10,741 nucleotides of DNA. Source: a bacterium (GTDB taxonomy: Bacteria > Atribacterota > JS1 > SB-45 > 34-128). The notes under the pieces are model-generated. The model did no database searches. It worked only from the letters and a program-made list of their open reading frames with translations, and was not told the DNA's origin. Positions 5,723 to 10,741 of the stretch are shown piece by piece. Each line of letters begins with the position of its first letter. Within the stretch, counting starts at the first letter, position 1. Location of the stretch: NCBI GenBank assembly GCA_018894595.1, contig JAHIPN010000212.1, positions 1 through 10,741 of the forward strand, in the 5' to 3' direction. The translations under genes were made by a program, and so were the position numbers.

Positions 5723-7711
5723 TTATTTAGAAATTTTGTATTTTTTAATTTTCCTATATAAAGTGCTTCTGTCAATTCCCAATGTTTTAGATGCTTTGGA
5801 AATATTATCTTTGGCATCTTCAAGGGTTTTAAGAATTGCTTCTTTTTCAAGATCTATTAAGGGACCAGCTTTATTGTTATCTCTGGGGTTTGGGTTATTC
5901 GCTTTAAAATACTTAATATTTTCGTTTATTGCATCCATGGTGATTTTATTATTTTTACTTAAAATTATTGCACTTTCAAGCGCATTTTCCAATTCTCTTA
6001 TATTGCCTGGCCAATTATACTCACACAAAACTTCTAAAACTTTTTTATCAATTTCAATATTATTTTTGTTTACCCTTCTCCCAATTTTATCACAAATATA
6101 TTTTACCAAAATTGGAATATCATCTTTTCGTTCTCGTAATGGAGCTATATCTACGGTAACTGTGTTTATACGATAAAGAAGATCTTCTCTAAAATTACCT
6201 TTCTTTATAGCTAATAACAAATCTTGGTTAGTTGAAGAAATAATCCTTACGTCAGTAGTAATAATTTTATTGCCCCCTATCCTCATTAATTGATTTGATT
6301 CTATCACCCTCAATAACTTTGGTTGAGATTCCAGAGGCATGCTTTCTATTTCATCAAGAAAAAGAGTTCCGCTCTCCGCTAATTCAAATTTGCCTGGCTT
6401 TCCACCCCTCTTTGCACCAGTAAATGCTCCCTCTTCATACCCGAACAACTCGCTTTCGACTAAATCTCTAGGGATTGCCGCACAATTAATAGCAATAAAA
6501 GGTTTCTCCCGTCTATTACTATTATTATGGATAGCTTGGGCAAAAATTTCCTTTCCTGTTCCGCTTTCGCCTTGTATTAATATCTTACAAGAACTAATTG
6601 AAGCAACTTTTGCTAAATTTACTGCTCTTTTTATTTTCTCATTATTTCCAATGATGTTTGAAAAATTAAGTTGGGGTTTAGATCCAATAATGCCGCCTAC
6701 TAATTTATGCACTTTTTTCATTTCTTTAAATAAAGCCATTATCCCTTGAGATTTGCCCTCATAATCTTCAACTAATTTTTCCGTAAGAAGATATTGGAAG
6801 CTTTCTTTGCTGCCAAAAGGCGTAATAGTAATTTCTTTCTCTAAATATCCTTTCCTATTATTCAGAATATCAAATAAAGAAAAATTTGTTTTAATTAATT
6901 TATTTATCGGTTCCCCAATTGCATCAGGTGGTTCTTTGCCTAAAATTCCCCCGGCAATAGAATTTAAATGAGTTATTTTTCCTTCCTTATCTATTACAAT
7001 TAAACCATCGCTTATTGATTCAATTATGGTATTTAAAAATTTGTTGTTTATGCTTAATTCAAAAACTTTTTTCTCTGTTTTAAGTGCACTTTCAATAGCA
7101 TTAGCAATACCGACAACCATGCCTAAAGTATGTTTATGTAGCAAATGGTATTTGCCTGACATATTTAGAACTCCAATTATATTACCAGAGGGATTCCTAA
7201 TGGGCGCTGAAGAACAGGTCCAATAACGAGGATAAACATTATAATGTTCTGGGCCAATAATTTGAACGGGTTCCCCAGTAAAGAGAGTTATTCCTATGCT
7301 ATTTGTTCCTACAATTGTTTCAGATCTATTTGAACCTATCACCACCCCAACTTCCTCAGATTCTTTTAATATCTTTTTATCACCAATAATCTTAAGAATA
7401 TAACCATCTTTATCACTCAAATCTATTCTGAACCCAGAACCCCTTATCATTTTTTCTGCCATTTCCATTATAGGTTTCGATGTTTTATTTAAATCTCTAT
7501 TTTTGTCTAATAATACTTTTATTTCTTTATCGTTAAGTTTATTAATAGAATTTTTTAAATATGGGCTCACTTTTGCCAACTTACATCTTTCCCATGAATT
7601 AGCAATTATTGGACGAACAACTGAGGAATCAATTTCCCCGGTTTCAATAAATCTTTTCCGAGCCTTTTTAATTTTATTCATTTCTTCTAAAATAGATTCT
7701 GAAGAAGACAA
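5723..7711 (-). CDS. Sigma-54-dependent transcriptional activator (AcoR-like: GAF, PAS, AAA+, Fis HTH)
   Basis: 662 residues, the size and layout of AcoR-family enhancer-binding proteins. Residues 1-90 form the family's N-terminal helical region (RPIIANSWERC at 33-43). Residues about 91-210 form a GAF-type sensor (GTNSIG, WTCSSAPIRNPSGNIIGVLN). A PAS domain follows at about 222-330 (ISDGLIVIDKEGKITHLN). The AAA+ core runs about 350-580: Walker A GESGTGKE (381-388), sigma-54 contact loop GAFTGA (428-433), Walker B TLFLDE (449-454), Arg508/Arg514 in NFREDLLYRI, and WPGNIRELEN. The Fis-type helix-turn-helix is at about 635-655. It hydrolyses ATP to open sigma-54 promoters from a distant site in response to a ligand sensed by GAF or PAS. 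TTG 7711 is chosen because GAGGTGG (7723-7717) precedes it by 5 bases. It probably controls both -24/-12 promoters to its left (inference). The ligand is unknown; acetoin is only the best-known family case. Confidence 0.92.
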   Translation of the reverse strand: MSSSESILEEMNKIKKARKRFIETGEIDSSVVRPIIANSWERCKLAKVSPYLKNSINKLNDKEIKVLLDKNRDLNKTSKPIMEMAEKMIRGSGFRIDLSDKDGYILKIIGDKKILKESEEVGVVIGSNRSETIVGTNSIGITLFTGEPVQIIGPEHYNVYPRYWTCSSAPIRNPSGNIIGVLNMSGKYHLLHKHTLGMVVGIANAIESALKTEKKVFELSINNKFLNTIIESISDGLIVIDKEGKITHLNSIAGGILGKEPPDAIGEPINKLIKTNFSLFDILNNRKGYLEKEITITPFGSKESFQYLLTEKLVEDYEGKSQGIMALFKEMKKVHKLVGGIIGSKPQLNFSNIIGNNEKIKRAVNLAKVASISSCKILIQGESGTGKEIFAQAIHNNSNRREKPFIAINCAAIPRDLVESELFGYEEGAFTGAKRGGKPGKFELAESGTLFLDEIESMPLESQPKLLRVIESNQLMRIGGNKIITTDVRIISSTNQDLLLAIKKGNFREDLLYRINTVTVDIAPLRERKDDIPILVKYICDKIGRRVNKNNIEIDKKVLEVLCEYNWPGNIRELENALESAIILSKNNKITMDAINENIKYFKANNPNPRDNNKAGPLIDLEKEAILKTLEDAKDNISKASKTLGIDRSTLYRKIKKYKISK

Positions 7712-7878
7712 TTAAACCACCTCTTCGCTATCGTTTTTTGCTCTAAACAGAAAAATGTTCATAAATTATTAAAGCAAAACATAATGACTGTTTATTTATA
7801 AGAAGTATTCTAAAGATAATAAATAATTACTACTGGATTAGTCTTGTATGTGTGTTCTTGTCATACTTTAAACATTTT
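7712..7878. other. Intergenic region upstream of the activator gene
   Basis: 167 bases between the gyrA stop and the activator's TTG. It carries the ribosome binding site GAGGTGG but no -24/-12 motif and no copy of the TTGCAAC dyad, so the activator is probably expressed from an ordinary promoter or by read-through from gyrA. No G+C-rich terminator follows gyrA. Confidence 0.5.
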
Positions 7879-10437
7879 TTAGCCCAGGTCAACATCTTTA
7901 CTCGATACCAGGGCAACGCTGGCCACCTTGTCTTCCGGTGCAAGGTTCATTACCCTAACCCCGCGCGAGTATCTCCCGGTATGACGAATCTCTTTAACCG
8001 AGACCCGGATAACAATCCCCTGTTGGCTGATTAATACTAATTCATCTTCTTCACTCACCACTTTAACATCTACCACCAAGCCTTTTTCTTCAGTAATCCC
8101 GATAGATTTTAACCCCTGGCCGCCTCGGTTGCTAAATTCCCTAAATTTCTGTAAGGCTGTTCTTTTGGCATATCCTTTCTCGGTGACTAACAATAAGTAT
8201 TTATCCGTATCCGGGGGGACTAAACTAATATTTACAAGAGAATCTTCAGGCTTTAAAGTTATACCTTTCACCCCAAAGCTGACTCTCCCCATGGGTCTTA
8301 TCGGGTCTCCCGAAAAACGGATAGATTTTCCGCGCTTAGTAGTTAAAATAACGTGTCCATTGTCCTCAACAAGCTTTACCCCGATTAATTCATCATCAGG
8401 TAAGAGACGTAGGGCAATAATCCCGATATTTCTTAAGTTAGAAAAAAGAGAAAGGGAAACTTTTTTTATCTTCCCTTTTTTGGTGGCCATAAACAGACAC
8501 TCTTCGTTATTTTCTTCTTTTGATTCTGCTAATTCATCACTCTCTATAGGAATAAGAGTGGTGATGTGTTCGCCTTTTTCAATGCCTAACAAATTAATTG
8601 CTGCAACCCCCCGGGAAGTTCTCCCTCCCTCGGGAATCTGATATGCTCTCCTTCTATAAACTATTCCTTTGCTGGTGAAAAATAAGATATCATGAAGGTT
8701 GGTGGTAACAAATACCTGGTCTACAAGGTCTTCTAATTTAGTGGTCATTCCAATTTTGCCTTTTCCTCCCCTCCTCTGTTTTCTATAAGTGCTTAAAGGA
8801 AGGCGCTTCAAATATCCATCCTGGGTATAAGTTATTACAATGTCCTCTAAACTAATGAAATCTTCAATCTCGTACTCTCCTTCGTCTTCTACTATCTCAG
8901 TCCTTCTTTCATCGCCGTATTTCTCCTTCATTTCCAACAGTTCGTCTCTAATTATCAACATGAGCTTCTTTTCATTTTGCAATATATCTTCTAAATAGGC
9001 AATGCGTTTTATCAATTCTAAATATTCTTCTAAAATCTTTTCGGTCTCAAGAGATGTAAGACGCTGGAGCTTCATGTCTAATATGGCTTGTGTCTGAATA
9101 TCGCTCAATCCAAACCGGCTTCTCAGCTTGGCGTGCGCTGTTTTTACATTGTTTGATTTTTTAATAATCTGCACTACTTCATCAATATTAGACAGGGCAA
9201 TTTTTAACCCTTCTAAAATATGGGCTCTTTCTCTGGCTTTTCTTAATTCATATCTGGTTCTTCTTTCCACCACCTCTTTGCGGTGGGCCAAAAAGCATTC
9301 TAACAGCTCTTTTAAATTAAAAAGTTTGGGGCGGCCTTGGGAAATTGCTAAAGCATTAACCCCGAAGGAGGTTTTCATCTTGGTATGCTTATACAGATTG
9401 TTCAGCACTATATCAATATTAGCACTTCTCCCTAATTCAATAACTACCCGCATCCCTTTTCTATCTGACTCGTCTCTTAGAGTGGTAATATCAAGAATCT
9501 TTTTATCCTGAACCAGATGGGCAATATCCTCTATTAACTTTGCTTTATTTACTTGATAAGGTATTTCTTTGATTACTATGCGGGGATTTTTGTTGCCTCC
9601 GTTTTTTTCGCCATCTACTCCTTCGGTAAATACTGCAGCCTGCATTTTTATGATTCCCTTCCCGGTTTCATATGCACTCTTTATTCCCGCTCTGCCGCAA
9701 ATTATGCCGCCAGTGGGAAAATCAGGGCCCTTAATTGCGGTCATTAACTCTTTTATGGAAACTTGCGGGTCTTCGATTACCATTACTGCACCATCAACTA
9801 CTTCTCCTAAATTATGCGGAGGAATATTTGTGGCCATTCCTACGGCAATTCCCGAAGAACCATTAAGCAAAAGTTGGGGAATTTTGGCCGGTAAAACTCT
9901 CGGCTCTTTAAGGGAATTATCATAATTGGGAACAAAGTCAACCGTTTCCTTATCTATATCAGCTAATAATTCCTGGGCAATCTTTGACATTCGAATTTCG
10001 GTATATCTTTGGGCGGCTGCGGAGTCGCCATCTATCGAACCAAAATTTCCCTGACCATCAACCAGAGGATAACGAAAGGAAAAATCCTGGGCCATTCTTA
10101 CAAGTGTATCATATACTGCTATATCGCCATGAGGATGATATTTACCTATTATGTCTCCTACTATTCGAGCGGATTTTTTATAAGCTTTATCGGGTGTGTT
10201 GCCCATTTTTTCCATAGAATATAATACCCGGCGATGAACCGGTTTTAATCCATCACGGACATCAGGCAAAGCTCGCCCTACTATTACGCTCATGGCGTAA
10301 CTGAGATAGGCTTCTTTTATCTCCTCTGCGACATCAGTAGGTAAACACCTGGTTGTGTCTGTAAATTCTTCTTCGCGCTCTTCTTTTTCTTCTTCTTTTT
10401 TATTATTATCTAAATTGTCTTTTTCTTCTTCTTTCAT
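7879..10437 (-). CDS. gyrA: DNA gyrase subunit A
   Basis: 852 residues. Breaks and rejoins DNA in the A2B2 gyrase that introduces negative supercoils. The core begins near residue 31; SYAMSVIVGRALPDVRDGLK (46-65) and GKYHPHGD (98-105) are canonical. The catalytic tyrosine is Tyr145 in AAAQRYTEIR. The C-terminal pinwheel has the complete GyrA box QRRGGKG at 554-560, which marks gyrase rather than topoisomerase IV. At the quinolone-contact positions it has Ile106 (E. coli Ser83) and Asp110 (E. coli Asp87). Residues 1-25 are an unusual Lys/Glu-rich extension. ATG 10437 is supported by GGAG six bases upstream and by the lack of an internal Met before the core. It follows gyrB by 15 bases, so one operon. 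There is no acidic C-terminal tail; the protein ends KDVDLG. Confidence 0.97.
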   Translation of the reverse strand: MKEEEKDNLDNNKKEEEKEEREEEFTDTTRCLPTDVAEEIKEAYLSYAMSVIVGRALPDVRDGLKPVHRRVLYSMEKMGNTPDKAYKKSARIVGDIIGKYHPHGDIAVYDTLVRMAQDFSFRYPLVDGQGNFGSIDGDSAAAQRYTEIRMSKIAQELLADIDKETVDFVPNYDNSLKEPRVLPAKIPQLLLNGSSGIAVGMATNIPPHNLGEVVDGAVMVIEDPQVSIKELMTAIKGPDFPTGGIICGRAGIKSAYETGKGIIKMQAAVFTEGVDGEKNGGNKNPRIVIKEIPYQVNKAKLIEDIAHLVQDKKILDITTLRDESDRKGMRVVIELGRSANIDIVLNNLYKHTKMKTSFGVNALAISQGRPKLFNLKELLECFLAHRKEVVERRTRYELRKARERAHILEGLKIALSNIDEVVQIIKKSNNVKTAHAKLRSRFGLSDIQTQAILDMKLQRLTSLETEKILEEYLELIKRIAYLEDILQNEKKLMLIIRDELLEMKEKYGDERRTEIVEDEGEYEIEDFISLEDIVITYTQDGYLKRLPLSTYRKQRRGGKGKIGMTTKLEDLVDQVFVTTNLHDILFFTSKGIVYRRRAYQIPEGGRTSRGVAAINLLGIEKGEHITTLIPIESDELAESKEENNEECLFMATKKGKIKKVSLSLFSNLRNIGIIALRLLPDDELIGVKLVEDNGHVILTTKRGKSIRFSGDPIRPMGRVSFGVKGITLKPEDSLVNISLVPPDTDKYLLLVTEKGYAKRTALQKFREFSNRGGQGLKSIGITEEKGLVVDVKVVSEEDELVLISQQGIVIRVSVKEIRHTGRYSRGVRVMNLAPEDKVASVALVSSKDVDLG

Positions 10438-10452
10438 AATTCTCCAATTTGT

Positions 10453-10741
10453 TTAAATATCCAGATCCTTCACTTCTAAGCTATGTTTATAAATAAATTC
10501 TCTTCTGGGCTCAACTTTGTCTCCCATTAAAACCGTAAACATAGTTTCTGCATCTATATTATCTTCCAGCTCTATTCTCTTTAAAACTCGGTTTCCCGGG
10601 TTCATGGTGGTCTCCCATAACTGCTCAGGATTCATTTCTCCCAAACCTTTATACCTCTGAATTCGAGGATTACCGTCTATCTCTTTTAACTTATCGTTTA
10701 ACTCCTGCTCGTTATATAAATAATAACTTTCTTTATTATAT
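10453..10741 (-). CDS. gyrB: DNA gyrase subunit B, C-terminal end (5' part outside window)
   Basis: The last 95 codons are visible, reading from the right edge without interruption to TAA at 10455-10453. [20 protein letters not shown] and the following TTMNPGNR and [13 protein letters not shown] are the characteristic C-terminal segment of GyrB that ends the Toprim region and contacts GyrA. GyrB supplies the ATPase that drives supercoiling. ParE shares this segment, but the directly following gyrA with an intact GyrA box makes GyrB much more likely. Confidence 0.95.
   Translation of the reverse strand, partial: YNKESYYLYNEQELNDKLKEIDGNPRIQRYKGLGEMNPEQLWETTMNPGNRVLKRIELEDNIDAETMFTVLMGDKVEPRREFIYKHSLEVKDLDI

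Noticed and set aside
5736..6176. 146-codon + strand open frame
   Set aside because: It lies fully antisense to the AAA+/HTH part of the activator, has hydrophobic low-complexity content typical of a shadow frame, and no ribosome binding site.
8129..8641. 170-codon + strand open frame
   Set aside because: Antisense to the GyrA pinwheel domain, whose reading is unambiguous; no motif or ribosome binding site.

Overview
The window is a low-GC bacterial chromosome segment in which every supportable gene lies on the minus strand, so transcription runs from high to low coordinates. From right to left it holds the 3' end of gyrB, a complete gyrA, a gene for a sigma-54-dependent transcriptional activator, a two-subunit transketolase-like enzyme, a CoA-acylating methylmalonate/malonate-semialdehyde dehydrogenase (MmsA/IolA family), a broken small gene, and a thiamine-diphosphate E1 alpha subunit cut by the left edge. 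There is no rRNA, tRNA, CRISPR array or recognisable insertion sequence. The host cannot be named securely. AT-rich intergenic DNA, a split transketolase and an acetoin/2-oxoacid-type E1 suggest an anaerobic low-GC bacterium (Clostridia-like or Atribacterota-like; inference).

Right part (about 7879-10741): gyrB and gyrA form a standard tandem pair 15 bases apart. GyrA has the catalytic tyrosine, a full GyrA box and an unusual charged N-terminal extension, and carries Ile at the position equivalent to E. coli Ser83. This part is visibly richer in G+C than the block to its left.

Central and left part (1-7711): this looks like a self-contained sigma-54 regulon. The activator (GAF-type sensor region, PAS, AAA+ with GAFTGA loop, Fis-type HTH) sits just upstream of two transcription units. 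Each unit has, in its upstream gap, a textbook -24/-12 promoter correctly oriented on the minus strand: TGGCAC-N5-TTGC before the transketolase pair and TGGCAT-N5-TTGC before mmsA. About 100 bases upstream of each promoter lies a related 28-base partly palindromic element, 27 of 35 aligned bases matching. The promoter-to-element distances differ by exactly 10 bases (98 and 108), about one helical turn. I read these as upstream activator sequences for the neighbouring activator.

The predicted transcription start of the transketolase unit also moves its translation start: the longest frame would begin at the third transcribed base, whereas a GTG at 5281 has a strong ribosome binding site.

Together the enzymes look like an inducible catabolic route that combines ketol transfer (transketolase), oxidative CoA-acylation of a semialdehyde (MmsA) and an E1-type decarboxylation or ketone cleavage. 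E1 beta probably lies just past the left edge, where an extended Shine-Dalgarno ends nine bases from the boundary. The substrate cannot be read from the sequence.
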